A stretch of 64,000 bases of DNA from an uncultured Roseburia sp. (lineage in GTDB: Bacteria > Bacillota > Clostridia > Lachnospirales > Lachnospiraceae). Position 1 is the stretch's first letter. Every line of letters begins with the position of its first letter. The notes under the pieces were generated by a model. It searched no databases and had not been told where the DNA came from. It saw only the letters and a program-made list of their open reading frames with translations. Location: positions 1 to 64,000 of the forward strand of contig CANOCV010000012.1 in NCBI GenBank assembly GCA_947564465.1, read 5' to 3'. A program made the translations under genes and the position numbers. Shown piece by piece: positions 8,053-16,783 of the stretch.

Positions 8053-8991
8053 TTAATCCAAAATCATCTGAACGCAGCCATACATTCCCGCATCATTTCC
8101 AAGGGACGCAAGGGCGAATTTTGTATCGCGGCAGACATGGAATGTACGATCTTTGTAATATTTCTCCGTCACATCCAAAATGATCTGTCCCGCCTTTGAT
8201 ACGCCACCGCCAATAACAAATACCTGCGGATTCGTCACACACGCAATCGCCGCAAGTGCAGTCCCAAGCACCTTTCCAAGCTCATCCACCAATTCCATGG
8301 CAAATGCGTCGCCTTCCTTCGCCGCATCAAATATATCCTTTGCCGTAAGCGGATCCATGCCGCGCAGCGTTGTATCACGGCTGTCCTCTGCCAGCTTATG
8401 TTTTGCCATGCGCACGATGCCGGTCGCGGATGTATACTGCTCCAAACACCCTTTTTTGCCACAGTTGCAGACATCCGTCTCGTTCTCGTTCATCAGCATA
8501 TGCCCGATCTCACCGCCCGCTCCTTTTGCTCCCGCTACAATTTTACCGTCTACGATAATTCCTCCGCCGACACCGGTTCCAAGCGTTACCATAACCACAT
8601 CGGTATAGCCCTTACCGCCGCCCTGCCACATTTCGCCCAGAGCCGCAACATTGGCGTCATTGCCGGCTTTTACAGGGAATCCGCTTTTCTCTCCAAGCTC
8701 TTTTGCAACGTTAAGTACACCCCATCCGAGATTCACACATTGAAGAACCGTTCCGTCCGCTGTCACAGGTCCCGGCACACCCACGCCGATTCCCTGCACG
8801 TCGTCCCTGCTGATATTCTCTTTCGCAAGCTTATCATTGATAGAATTCGTCACATCATCCAAAATCGACGCCCCGCCGTTTTCCGTATTGGTTTTGATCT
8901 CCCACTTGTCCAGCAAAGCTCCGTCCGTCTCAAAAAAACCAATCTTACACGTTGTTCCTCCTATGTCTACGCCAAAACCATATTTCTTCAT
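8053..8991 (-). CDS. glcK: ROK family glucokinase
   Basis: This enzyme phosphorylates glucose with ATP to glucose 6-phosphate in the cytoplasm, feeding sugar released by enzymes such as the GH31 glucosidase encoded elsewhere in this window. The 312-residue product has the ATP-binding VDIGGTTCKIGF near residue 8, the catalytic Asp112 in GNDANVAALGE, and the ROK signature with Glu161, His164 and the zinc-ligand cysteines Cys175, Cys177 and Cys182 (CNCGKKGCLEQ). Length is normal. It is monocistronic, with a near-consensus promoter upstream and a terminator downstream. The start is preceded by AAGGAGAAAAGGT. ROK kinases for other hexoses are the main alternative. Confidence 0.92.
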   Translation of the reverse strand: MKKYGFGVDIGGTTCKIGFFETDGALLDKWEIKTNTENGGASILDDVTNSINDKLAKENISRDDVQGIGVGVPGPVTADGTVLQCVNLGWGVLNVAKELGEKSGFPVKAGNDANVAALGEMWQGGGKGYTDVVMVTLGTGVGGGIIVDGKIVAGAKGAGGEIGHMLMNENETDVCNCGKKGCLEQYTSATGIVRMAKHKLAEDSRDTTLRGMDPLTAKDIFDAAKEGDAFAMELVDELGKVLGTALAAIACVTNPQVFVIGGGVSKAGQIILDVTEKYYKDRTFHVCRDTKFALASLGNDAGMYGCVQMILD

Positions 8992-9066
8992 ACCTTTTCT
9001 CCTTCTTTATCTCTCTGCCCGCTAAGGTTCATATACGACTGGCGCGGGACAGGCTCTCTTATATTC

Positions 9067-9095
9067 AGTATATGAAACTTCCCGTTCGATGTCAA
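9067..9095 (-). promoter_or_regulatory. Sigma-A promoter of glcK
   Basis: TTGACA (9090-9095), a 17-base spacer and TATACT (9067-9072) on the minus strand make a near-consensus promoter about 75 bases upstream of the start codon. The -10 lies in one arm of a nine-base inverted repeat (TTCATATAC/GTATATGAA) whose other arm is in the leader. Confidence 0.85.
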
Positions 9096-9113
9096 TGAGA
9101 ATCAAAGTCCCTT

Positions 9114-9770
9114 CTACTCTTCTCCAAGGATATACCAAAGCATTCTTTCCGCCGCCTCATCCTTTGTACTTCCGTTTCCAAAACCTATGATACAGTCCGA
9201 ATTATAAAACCTGTTCTCTGTCATAAAATCATTCTCCGGTATCCTAATTCCCGCCGGATAAATCCTTCCGGTATCGGGATTCGGAAGATAGACAATCTCC
9301 TCCTCATACTTTTTGATAAGCTCCTCCGAAATATGCTCCTCTAAGCTGTCTACGGAATTACACTCCACCATAAACTCGTATGCCTCTTCATTCGCCACAA
9401 GCAAATCAACGCCTCCTGCAGTAATAAGCGCAACCAGCGACTGAAACTGATACATATCCGTTGTACTGTTCGACTTCAAATCGACTGTGAAATTCGTCAG
9501 CAGCGTCACCTTTTCTCTCTTCGTATTGTATCCGTACTGTTCCATAAAATCCGTAAAATCCGGCTCACCCTCTTCTTCCATCCGGGCCGTATTGCAGTTG
9601 AGCAGCGCAATCTGCACGATGGGCTTCTGATAGTTCATATAATGACGCACCAGACTGACAACAAAAATAATCAGAACCAGCCCCACAATAATAGGACCTT
9701 TGTAATAATCCCATACAAATCCCATGATCTCCCGTTTATTCATTGCCTTAAAATCTGCTTTTTTTTCCAT
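9114..9770 (-). CDS. Membrane-anchored extracytoplasmic protein of unknown function
   Basis: The product is about 218 residues. I start at MEKKADFKAMNKREIMGF (ATG 9768-9770), which follows AAAGGGAATAG; the open frame extends upstream but overlaps the penicillin-binding protein gene. One membrane helix (residues about 24-46, GPIIVGLVLIIFVVSLVRHY) follows a charged N-terminus, so the remaining 170 residues should lie outside. No signal cleavage site or lipobox is seen. I do not recognise the family. It follows the class A penicillin-binding protein gene by 31 bases and is probably co-transcribed with it, which suggests but does not show a cell-envelope role. Confidence 0.75.
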   Translation of the reverse strand: MEKKADFKAMNKREIMGFVWDYYKGPIIVGLVLIIFVVSLVRHYMNYQKPIVQIALLNCNTARMEEEGEPDFTDFMEQYGYNTKREKVTLLTNFTVDLKSNSTTDMYQFQSLVALITAGGVDLLVANEEAYEFMVECNSVDSLEEHISEELIKKYEEEIVYLPNPDTGRIYPAGIRIPENDFMTENRFYNSDCIIGFGNGSTKDEAAERMLWYILGEE

Positions 9771-9801
9771 TCTATTCCCTTTCGCTCTCTCTTTTCTCCC
9801 G

Positions 9802-11817
9802 CTATTCTCCCTCTGTCGCAATCTCCGGCAGCATATTTTCACCTGCCGGCGCAACAAACGCGGCATACGGCAGCTCGTTGTGCAGCTCCTCCATATAAGT
9901 ATGCCATATTTCCGCCGGATAACCGGAACCGGTCAGTCCCGGAAGCTCTCTCGGCATATCATATCCGACCCAAACGCTTGTGGTATAGTATTTCGTATAC
10001 CCGACAAACCATCCGTCCTTATTCGAGTTGGTAGTCCCTGTCTTTCCTGCGCTCGCCGTCTGCTCCAAAGAAAGTCCCGCCGCAGTTCCTCTCGTCAAAA
10101 CCCCCTGCAAAATATCGGTCATAGTCCGCGCCGCATTTTCCTTATAAACCACCTTCTCCTCCTGGCCCGATACATATATCTCCTCCCCCTGCGCGCTCAG
10201 TATCTTTACGATGCAGGTCGGCGTGCGGTATTTGCCGTCGTTTTCAATCGCCGCATAGCCGGCTGCCATCTCAACAGGGGACACCCCGTTAGTAAATCCG
10301 CCCAGCGCCGCACTCAAATTGGCATCTCCCTTGTCCAGCTTCGCAAAATTCATTTCCCTTAAATAGGATAATCCAATTTGCGGTGTCAACGTTTCAAACA
10401 GACGCCACGCCACCGTATTGATTGACCGCTCCACGGCATAGCGCAGCGTCACATCTCCCGCATAGCCGCCGCCCGCATTCGTCGGTCCTCCTTCGACCGG
10501 CTCGTCCCTCACAACGGTGTCCGGCGTATAATCCCGCTCTAACAGCGGCACATATACCAACAGCGGCTTTATCGCGCTTCCGGGCTGCCTGTAGCTTTGG
10601 TATGCTCTGTTTAGAGTATATCCGTGATACTCCTGCTCTCGCCCTCCCACAATTGCAGTCACGCATCCGCTCTGGTTATCAATACATACCGCCGCACCCT
10701 GCAGGGTATAGATCCCCTCATCGTTAAGCTCCGTATAATCGGCAAGCCTCTCATCCACTGCCCTCTGCAGCATATCTTGCATATTCAGGTCAATCGAAGT
10801 ATAAATACGGTATCCTCCCGTATAAAGGCTTCTCTCACATTCCTGATACAGCTCGCCATAGGCCTTTTCATACTCTTCTCTCTCCTGTTCGCTCTCAAAC
10901 TCATTCTGAAACACAAACCCCCGGTTCTCCATCAATGCCCGTGCGGCACAGTAATAGACATATGTCTCTACATAGTTGTTTTTTGACGTCTTAGACGGAT
11001 TAAGCGTGATATCCTCCGCCTTCGCAAGCTGACAGGCCGCCCGTGTAATCTTGCCGTCCTCCGCCATATTCTCCAATATTCTGTTCCGGCGCTTTATCGT
11101 ATTGTCGGAATTGGTATACGGATCATACAGCGTAGGATTGTTAGGAATCGCACACAAGTATGCAATCTGCGAGAGATTCAGATTCTCTACGTCCGCGCTG
11201 AAATAACCGCGGCTTGCAGCCTGTATCCCGTAAAATCCGTTTCCGAAATAAATATTATTCAGATAAAACTCCAATATCTGATCCTTGCTGTATTTTCTCT
11301 CCAACTCAGTCGCAATGAAAATTTCTTCCATTTTTCTCTGCCACGTCTTTTCCTGACTTAGAAAAATACATCTCGCAAGCTGCTGCGTAATCGTACTTCC
11401 GCCCTGCGTCACCTCTTTATTCTTAATCATCGCAAGTCCGGCGCGTATAATCGCTTTATAATCCACTCCGCTGTGGCTGTAAAACTTTTTATCCTCAATA
11501 CTGATCATTGCTGCGGTCACATTCTCGGGCATTTCTTCTATATTTAAATAGTAAACATCCTTTTCCCCTTTCAGCACAGAGATCTGCTCGCCGTGCGTAT
11601 CATAAACCACTCCTGTAAGAGAAGCCCGAAAAGTCTCCTCACTGGAACCGCGCACCAGCTGCTTTGCCTCCTTCGACAGCTTCCCCACCTGCTCTGCATA
11701 TCCGCCGAGAAAATAGTAAGCAAGCCCGCCCGCCGCCAGCAGGATCAGCAATATCTGTAACCGGATAAAAATCCATAAACCACGGTATTTTTTTTTCTTT
11801 CTTTTATTTCGGGACAT
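9802..11817 (-). CDS. Class A penicillin-binding protein (PBP1a type)
   Basis: This is a bifunctional cell-wall synthase that polymerises lipid II and cross-links the peptides on the outer face of the membrane. The 671-residue protein has a basic cytoplasmic tail, one membrane anchor (about residues 17-38), a GT51 transglycosylase domain with catalytic Glu108 in EDKKFYSHSG and the motif GGSTITQQLAR, and a transpeptidase domain with SAIK (414-417, nucleophile Ser414), SIN (465-467) and KTG (592-594). All catalytic motifs are intact. The start follows GGGAGGCAGACG. It lies 22 bases after tcdA and before a membrane-anchored unknown gene. Confidence 0.96.
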   Translation of the reverse strand: MSRNKRKKKKYRGLWIFIRLQILLILLAAGGLAYYFLGGYAEQVGKLSKEAKQLVRGSSEETFRASLTGVVYDTHGEQISVLKGEKDVYYLNIEEMPENVTAAMISIEDKKFYSHSGVDYKAIIRAGLAMIKNKEVTQGGSTITQQLARCIFLSQEKTWQRKMEEIFIATELERKYSKDQILEFYLNNIYFGNGFYGIQAASRGYFSADVENLNLSQIAYLCAIPNNPTLYDPYTNSDNTIKRRNRILENMAEDGKITRAACQLAKAEDITLNPSKTSKNNYVETYVYYCAARALMENRGFVFQNEFESEQEREEYEKAYGELYQECERSLYTGGYRIYTSIDLNMQDMLQRAVDERLADYTELNDEGIYTLQGAAVCIDNQSGCVTAIVGGREQEYHGYTLNRAYQSYRQPGSAIKPLLVYVPLLERDYTPDTVVRDEPVEGGPTNAGGGYAGDVTLRYAVERSINTVAWRLFETLTPQIGLSYLREMNFAKLDKGDANLSAALGGFTNGVSPVEMAAGYAAIENDGKYRTPTCIVKILSAQGEEIYVSGQEEKVVYKENAARTMTDILQGVLTRGTAAGLSLEQTASAGKTGTTNSNKDGWFVGYTKYYTTSVWVGYDMPRELPGLTGSGYPAEIWHTYMEELHNELPYAAFVAPAGENMLPEIATEGE

Positions 11818-11839
11818 CGTCTGCCTCCCTGTCCTTATC

Positions 11840-12562
11840 TTACAACCCCATCACAGTTTGTGCTGCCACAAGGTCTTTTACCACCTCGCCCGCTATAATC
11901 AGCCCCGCCACACTCGGTACAAAAGCGGCGCTCCCCGGAGTGCCTCTGCGTCCGTCCTCACCAAGGACGTAGCTTTTCATCGGTTCCTCTCTCGAATAAA
12001 CTACCTTCAGCCTTTTTACGCCTCGCTTCTTTAACTCGCGGCGCATCACCCGCGCCAGAGGATCAACAGACGTCTCATAGATGTCCGCCACCTCAAATTT
12101 TGTCGGATCCAGCTTATTTCCGGCTCCCATGCTGGCAATCACAGGCGCCTTCGCCTCCTGCGCCCTTAAAACAAGCTCAATTTTAGCCGTAACATTATCC
12201 ACCGCGTCAACAACGTAGTCATACTCCCTAAAATCAAACAAATCCGCCGTCTCCGGCAGATAAAAACAGTGATGAACATCCACGAGGGCTTTTGGATTAA
12301 TCGCATGTATCCGCTCCGCCATTACATCAGTCTTTTCTCTTCCGACCGTCTCTACCGTCGCTATAATCTGCCGGTTAATATTCGACACACTGACAACATC
12401 CTTATCCACCAACGCGATGCGTCCCACGCCGCTCCTGGCAAGCGCCTCGGCCACATACCCCCCTACGCCGCCCACGCCAAATATAATCACACCGGAACGC
12501 TTCAGACATTCAAGTCCGTCCTCACCGATCAAAAGACCTGTCCGGACAAATTTTTCATCCAT
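11840..12562 (-). CDS. tcdA: tRNA threonylcarbamoyladenosine dehydratase (TcdA/ThiF-E1 family)
   Basis: TcdA uses ATP to convert t6A37 in ANN-decoding tRNAs to the cyclic form ct6A. The 240-residue product is an E1-like Rossmann protein with GVGGVGGYVAEAL at about residues 29-41, the adenylation residues of LVDKDVVSVSNINRQ, and the C-terminal GTPGSAAFVPSVAGL typical of TcdA. I start at MDEKFVRTGLLIG (ATG 12560-12562) after AGAGGG; an in-frame ATG seven codons upstream is less well placed. It heads the operon with the penicillin-binding protein. Other E1-like ThiF homologues are the alternative. Confidence 0.9.
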   Translation of the reverse strand: MDEKFVRTGLLIGEDGLECLKRSGVIIFGVGGVGGYVAEALARSGVGRIALVDKDVVSVSNINRQIIATVETVGREKTDVMAERIHAINPKALVDVHHCFYLPETADLFDFREYDYVVDAVDNVTAKIELVLRAQEAKAPVIASMGAGNKLDPTKFEVADIYETSVDPLARVMRRELKKRGVKRLKVVYSREEPMKSYVLGEDGRRGTPGSAAFVPSVAGLIIAGEVVKDLVAAQTVMGL

Positions 12563-12592
12563 ATATTTCCCTCTACAAAGCATTATTCTGTC

Positions 12593-12611
12593 ATATACTT
12601 TCTTAGTATAT
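12593..12611 (-). promoter_or_regulatory. Extended -10 promoter with overlapping inverted repeat upstream of tcdA
   Basis: TATACT (12605-12610, minus strand) is preceded by TGA, an extended -10. It lies in one arm of a perfect seven-base inverted repeat, ATATACT-N5-AGTATAT, at 12593-12611, which could be an operator. The -35 is weak. Confidence 0.45.
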
Positions 12612-12687
12612 CACAGGCATTTATTGTTTTTCGACTTCTTTCTTAAATTTTAATATATTTATACTTTCTTTATGATTCTCCTGATAC

Positions 12688-13716
12688 CTAACAAATCTTT
12701 TCCAACATTTTCACGCTATGCCTGTGCCCGTGCCTACTTTCGCTAACATAATGCTTGTGCCTGTGACTATGGATAACCGTATGCGTATGCGTCACCCCAT
12801 CATGGGTATGGACAAAGCTATGTGCATGCTCGTGTGAATGGCTGTGCACAAGAGTGTCATAAACGACAAATGCGGTTCCGACTGTCATAACAAGCAAGGC
12901 GACAACATAGCCTGCTGCCAACGCTTCATGAAGCAGCACAAACGACAGTAACGCTCCTATGAACGGAGCGGTCGCATAATATGCACTTGTTTTCGCGGCG
13001 CCGAGAATTTTCTGTGCCCTGATATATGCAAAAATACTCAATCCATAGGCCACGAAGCCAAGCGCCATGGCCGGCAGGACAAACTTTAATCCCGGAAAAC
13101 TTTCACCTAAGCTTAAGGCTATTACAAAGGAACCTGCGCCTGAAAAGAATCCTTTCATTACGACAATCTGGTAAGCGCTCTTTTCGGAAATACTCCGTGT
13201 ACAGTTATTTTCAAGTCCCCAGCAGGCCGCTGCGCCAAGTACCAACAGCGAACCGAATGAAAACTTTAAGCTTCCGCCGCCGTCAAACGACAATATAAGG
13301 CTGGACAAAGTAATAAACCCTATCGCAGACCACAGCCATTTAGAAACCCTCTCCTTAAAAAGAAAAAGTGCGATTACAGTGGTGGCAACAATCTCAAAAT
13401 TCCCAAGCAGAGACGCATTGGAGGAGCTGCCGATACTCACTCCGGCCATCAGCAAAATCGGAGCGATAATATCAAGCACAATCATGCCGATTGTATATGG
13501 CAGATCGCTTTTGTCTAAACGCTCGTTTCGCTTTTCGTCTTTCCGGTGAAATAAATACATGACACTCACGCCAAGACCTGCGCCAAGATACAAAAAGGCC
13601 GCCATAAACGTAGGTGGTATATGTTCAAGCAGCAGCTTAGAACACGGCACATTGATTGCATAAAAAAGCGCTGCCGCAAGCGCGTAGACGATTGCGGTTA
13701 TATTTTTATTTTTCAT
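12688..13716 (-). CDS. EamA/DMT superfamily transporter with histidine-rich tail
   Basis: The 342-residue protein belongs to the drug/metabolite transporter superfamily: about ten membrane helices in two EamA repeats (residues about 8-275), with signatures such as IPPTFMAAFLYLGAG and LGAAKTSAYYATAPFIGALLSF. The C-terminal tail is unusual: residues about 291-333 hold 16 histidines in 43 positions, in HxH steps (HSHEHAH, THTHT, HSHRHKH, RHGHRH). Such tails in other membrane proteins bind Zn, Ni or Co, so metal or metal-complex export is a reasonable guess, but the substrate is unknown. The start follows GAGGGTGATAGG. It is divergent from the ABC exporter operon and has a good promoter of its own. 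Confidence 0.88.
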   Translation of the reverse strand: MKNKNITAIVYALAAALFYAINVPCSKLLLEHIPPTFMAAFLYLGAGLGVSVMYLFHRKDEKRNERLDKSDLPYTIGMIVLDIIAPILLMAGVSIGSSSNASLLGNFEIVATTVIALFLFKERVSKWLWSAIGFITLSSLILSFDGGGSLKFSFGSLLVLGAAACWGLENNCTRSISEKSAYQIVVMKGFFSGAGSFVIALSLGESFPGLKFVLPAMALGFVAYGLSIFAYIRAQKILGAAKTSAYYATAPFIGALLSFVLLHEALAAGYVVALLVMTVGTAFVVYDTLVHSHSHEHAHSFVHTHDGVTHTHTVIHSHRHKHYVSESRHGHRHSVKMLEKIC

Positions 13717-13751
13717 CCTATCACCCTCATTTTTATATTGTTTATTTTAAA

Positions 13752-13780
13752 ATTGTAACACCAAAATAAAAATCTTTCAA
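13752..13780 (-). promoter_or_regulatory. Sigma-A promoter of the histidine-tailed transporter gene
   Basis: TTGAAA (13775-13780), a 17-base spacer and TACAAT (13752-13757) on the minus strand, 36 bases from the start codon. Confidence 0.7.
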
Positions 13781-13799
13781 ATTTTCAAAAATATTGTTC

Positions 13800-13828
13800 T
13801 TGACATTTCCACTTCATTGTATTATTGT
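13800..13828 (+). promoter_or_regulatory. Sigma-A promoter of the first ABC exporter operon
   Basis: TTGACA (13800-13805), a 17-base spacer and TATTGT (13823-13828). The -10 overlaps a perfect inverted repeat that may be an operator. Confidence 0.7.
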
Positions 13829-13838
13829 AGTAATACAA
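13817..13838. promoter_or_regulatory. Candidate operator TTGTATTA-N6-TAATACAA
   Basis: Perfect eight-base arms separated by six bases cover the -10 and probable start site of the ABC operon. The form resembles operators of GntR-family YtrA-type regulators, which often control such ABC exporters. No such regulator is encoded nearby, so the assignment is inferred. Confidence 0.5.
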
Positions 13839-13859
13839 ATGTCACAGAAAGGATTTGCT

Positions 13860-14753
13860 ATGGATACAATATTAAAAACCACCGGACTTACCAAACAATT
13901 CGGTAAGAAATTAGCAGTAAATGACGTAAACATGACAATTAAACGCGGTGATATATACGGCTTTATCGGAAAAAACGGAGCCGGTAAGACCACATTTATG
14001 CGGATGGTACTGGGTACGGCATTTCCGACCAAAGGAAACGTTTCTCTGTTTGACGGAATGCCTGCCCAAAAAGCAAGGCGCCGGATTGGCTCCCTGATTG
14101 AAGGACCCGGACTCTACAAGAACTGCACTGCCTATGAAAATTTAAAGCAATTTTCCCTGATATACGGAGGATCTGAAGAGGAAATTCACGAAATTTTAAA
14201 GTTTGTAGGTTTAGACGGCGTCGGGAAAAAGAAAGCGGGTAAATTTTCTCTCGGCATGAAGCAGCGCCTTGGTATCGCCATCGCACTTCTTGGCGATCCT
14301 GAATTTCTTATCTTAGACGAGCCGGTCAACGGATTAGACCCTGCCGGAATGAAGGAAGTCCGTGATCTGATTTTAAAACTGAATCATGAAAAAAATGTTA
14401 CTATACTTATCTCCAGCCACTTGCTTGACGAATTATCCAAGATTGTAACAAAATACGGAATCATCAACGACGGCATTCTGGTGGAAGAGGTATCTGCAAA
14501 AGATCTGGAAGAGCGATGCAGACAAAAACTCACTTTTACGGTGGATGACACCCAAAAAGCAATTGCCGCACTTGCCTCCATAGTGCCTTCCTCCGAGATT
14601 CAGGCAGAAAACGGACAGATTGTCCTATCTTCCCACATGGATGAGGCGGCTTCACTGAATCGTCTGCTGGTACAATCCGATATTGCAGTCAGCGGAATTC
14701 AGTTACAGACAGACGGTCTGGAACAATATTTTATGAAACGGATAGGTGATTAA
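13860..14753 (+). CDS. ABC exporter ATP-binding protein (bacitracin/lantibiotic type)
   Basis: This cytoplasmic ATPase subunit drives a membrane permease encoded by the next gene. The 297-residue protein has Walker [10 protein letters not shown] (about 37-45), the ABC signature SLGMKQRLG, Walker B LILDEP followed by [12 protein letters not shown], and the switch region SSHLLDEL. The C-terminal 80 residues form the extension usual in BcrA-like ATPases. I start at [10 protein letters not shown] (ATG 13860), after AGAAAGG. The next gene begins two bases after its stop. Family members export bacitracin or lantibiotics, or act in envelope stress; the substrate here is unknown. A paralogous system lies at 26.7-28.4 kb. 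Confidence 0.92.
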   Translation: MDTILKTTGLTKQFGKKLAVNDVNMTIKRGDIYGFIGKNGAGKTTFMRMVLGTAFPTKGNVSLFDGMPAQKARRRIGSLIEGPGLYKNCTAYENLKQFSLIYGGSEEEIHEILKFVGLDGVGKKKAGKFSLGMKQRLGIAIALLGDPEFLILDEPVNGLDPAGMKEVRDLILKLNHEKNVTILISSHLLDELSKIVTKYGIINDGILVEEVSAKDLEERCRQKLTFTVDDTQKAIAALASIVPSSEIQAENGQIVLSSHMDEAASLNRLLVQSDIAVSGIQLQTDGLEQYFMKRIGD

Positions 14754-14754
14754 T

Positions 14755-15558
14755 ATGAATCGGTTATTTAAATTTGAATTTCGGAAATTATTTCGTCAAA
14801 AAAGTTTTTACATTTGCGGTGGTGTTTTAGTCGGTCTGATTCTTCTTTCCGCATTTACCATGAACCTGCTTCTCTCATTCAGTCAGGATGCAGCCGTGAG
14901 CGCCGACGGCATTACCGTCGCTATGACTGCGGAAGACTCCGTATTCTCAGGCCTGTATATGCTCACATCGGCGCTGTCAGGCAGCGATTTTTCTATTGTT
15001 TTGGCCGTTTTCATTGCGCTGTTCGTCTGCAGTGACCACAATAACGGCACACTGAAAAATATCATTGCGAAGGGCTATGGACGGTCTGCGATCTATGCCT
15101 CCAAGTATATCGTATCCCTGATCGCCTCAACCATCCTTACATGCGTCTGCTGGCTGACCGGTTTTCTTTCCGGAACCGCCTTCTGGGGTGTGGGAAGCCT
15201 TCCCGAGGAAGGAACAGCCTTGGGCTTTTTGGGAATTTTGCTGTTACAGCTTCTGGCTTCGTTTGCTTATACCTCCCTGTTTTTTATGATTTCCGCCTTA
15301 CTGAAAAGAACAGGCGGTTCCATCGCCGTAGGTATTATAGCCCCGCTGGTCGTTGTAATGATTGTCTCTATGATTGATGCCTTTATTAACAGCGAATCCT
15401 TTTCCCTGTCAGAATACTGGCTGGACAGCTGCTATACCGAAATCGCTGCTACCTTCGTACCTTCCGATACCGCAATCCGCTGCCTTGTCTGCTTCCTGAT
15501 TTATATTGCAATATTTACTGTATGCGGACATCTCGTGTACCGCAGGCATGAAGTATAA
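14755..15558 (+). CDS. ABC exporter permease, bacitracin/lantibiotic immunity type
   Basis: This is the membrane subunit partner of the upstream ATPase. The product is about 267 residues with six predicted helices: one near residues 17-40, a block at about 80-130, a pair near 150-190, and a last one at the C-terminus. It starts MNRLFKFEFRKLFRQKSFY, the amphipathic N-terminus typical of ABC-2 permeases of this group. DHNNGTLKNIIAKG resembles the conserved cytoplasmic loop of LanG-like permeases. I start at ATG 14755; an in-frame GTG at 14746 overlaps the upstream gene and has no clear site. A strong bidirectional terminator follows. Confidence 0.88.
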   Translation: MNRLFKFEFRKLFRQKSFYICGGVLVGLILLSAFTMNLLLSFSQDAAVSADGITVAMTAEDSVFSGLYMLTSALSGSDFSIVLAVFIALFVCSDHNNGTLKNIIAKGYGRSAIYASKYIVSLIASTILTCVCWLTGFLSGTAFWGVGSLPEEGTALGFLGILLLQLLASFAYTSLFFMISALLKRTGGSIAVGIIAPLVVVMIVSMIDAFINSESFSLSEYWLDSCYTEIAATFVPSDTAIRCLVCFLIYIAIFTVCGHLVYRRHEV

Positions 15559-15574
15559 TATCTCAAGAGCCGAT

Positions 15575-15620
15575 AAAAAACGGACCAATATATTTTTCGA
15601 AATATATTGGCCCGTTTTTT
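15575..15620. terminator. Bidirectional terminator between the ABC permease and lacI-type genes
   Basis: A 21-base near-perfect stem has arms at 15575-15595 and 15600-15620. The inner 12 bases are A/T-rich, and AAAAAACGG and CCGTTTTTT close the outside, giving T-tracts on both strands. It serves both convergent genes. Confidence 0.9.
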
Positions 15621-15654
15621 CACCTGTTTTTATATTATTATTTCTTTTGAAAGC

Positions 15655-16683
15655 TTAGATTTGTCTTACGGATTCCCGCTCTACAAGCTCCGGCTTAAGC
15701 ACGACCGTCCTGCCTTCGCTTCTCCCATGCTGGATATCCCCAAGGATCATCTCGGCCGAAATACTTCCCTTTTGCATACTGTTCTGATGCATTGTAGTCA
15801 ATCCCGGCGCTACATACTCATCAAATTGAATATCATCAAATCCTATTATCGAATAATCCTTCGGCACATCCCTGCCGTTTTCACGGAACGCCTTGAGCAT
15901 ACCGATTGCCATGATATCCGCAATCGCAAAAATTGCCGTCGCATCACATTTTTTCTCTATCATATCTATCGCCGCACGATAACCGCCCTGAAAACTAACG
16001 GGATATTCAAAGTAATATTCGGCTCTCTCTTTGATCCCCGCTTCTTTCAACGCCCGCTGATATCCCTTATAACGCTTGTAGTTCAAGCGGCTGTGCTTTA
16101 TAGAGCCTGTGACAAAGGCAATTCTTCTATGTCCCTTAGAAATCAGATATCTCGTCGCCTGATAACCTCCAATTTCATCCTCTAACATCACACGATTAAA
16201 TTCCCTCGCATAATCCTCATAGGCATCAATCAAGACAATCGGCACGCCGAGCTTTTTCACCTCCACAAAAAAACTCTTCGGATAAACGCCAAGCATAATG
16301 ATGCCGTCTAACTTCCTCCGCTGTATCCAGTCCCGACACTGCTCATCGGTCTCTACACCCGTAAACAAAATATCGTACCCCTGCTCTCTTGTGATGCTCT
16401 CCACTCCGCTTATAAATTCTCCAAAAAACGGATTCTTTAATAACGAGCCCGGCATATCCCCCGTCTCCGTCAGAGGGAGCGTAATCCCGATCAACTTTGA
16501 GCTCCCGTTTGACAGACACCTCGCCGTAAGAGACGGCTTATAATTTAATTCCTCAATCACCTTCATAATCCGCGTTCTTGTCTCCGGATTAATTTTATCT
16601 ACATTATTAATTGCATACGATACGGATGCAACCGATACTCCTGCCCGTTTTGCGACATCCCGGATCGTCACTTTCTGCGCCAT
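15655..16683 (-). CDS. LacI-family transcriptional repressor of the alpha-glucan regulon
   Basis: This repressor should release DNA when it binds a sugar effector. The 342-residue protein starts with the LacI helix-turn-helix and hinge (KVTIRDVAKRAGVSVASVSY, residues 4-23), followed by a periplasmic-binding-protein-like domain (LIGITLPL, IAFVTGSIKHSRLNYKRYKGY, IIGFDDIQFDEYVAPGLTT). Its own promoter carries a palindrome, GTTAACCGTTTAAAC, that matches palindromes in front of the malE-like and GH31 operons. That makes autoregulation and control of both operons likely. It follows the malG-like gene on the same strand. The effector is probably maltose or a maltodextrin, inferred from context. Confidence 0.93.
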   Translation of the reverse strand: MAQKVTIRDVAKRAGVSVASVSYAINNVDKINPETRTRIMKVIEELNYKPSLTARCLSNGSSKLIGITLPLTETGDMPGSLLKNPFFGEFISGVESITREQGYDILFTGVETDEQCRDWIQRRKLDGIIMLGVYPKSFFVEVKKLGVPIVLIDAYEDYAREFNRVMLEDEIGGYQATRYLISKGHRRIAFVTGSIKHSRLNYKRYKGYQRALKEAGIKERAEYYFEYPVSFQGGYRAAIDMIEKKCDATAIFAIADIMAIGMLKAFRENGRDVPKDYSIIGFDDIQFDEYVAPGLTTMHQNSMQKGSISAEMILGDIQHGRSEGRTVVLKPELVERESVRQI

Positions 16684-16698
16684 AACCCACCTCCAAAT

Positions 16699-16713
16699 GT
16701 TAACCGTTTAAAC
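16699..16713. promoter_or_regulatory. LacI-type operator at the repressor's own promoter
   Basis: GTTAACCGTTTAAAC, flanked to give TGTTAACCGTTTAAACA. It lies just downstream of the -10 box of the repressor promoter and closely resembles the operators at 20963-20976 and 25732-25745. Confidence 0.75.
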
Positions 16714-16720
16714 ATTGGAT

Positions 16721-16749
16721 ATTATAGCGTTTTTTTTGTATTTATTCAA
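16721..16749 (-). promoter_or_regulatory. Sigma-A promoter of the LacI-type repressor gene
   Basis: TTGAAT (16744-16749), a 17-base spacer and TATAAT (16721-16726) on the minus strand. The operator starts eight bases downstream of the -10. Confidence 0.8.
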
Positions 16750-16783
16750 ATACTTTATTATTAAATTTTTGTGAACCTTTTTT

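Noticed and set aside
8398..9075. 225-codon open frame on the plus strand, antisense to glcK
   Set aside because: It lies wholly opposite a gene with complete ROK motifs, has no family resemblance and no ribosome site. It is a codon-usage shadow.
9724..10362. 212-codon open frame on the plus strand, antisense to the penicillin-binding protein gene
   Set aside because: The opposite strand encodes an intact class A PBP with all catalytic motifs. The antisense product is rich in R, S, L and H, as expected for a shadow frame.
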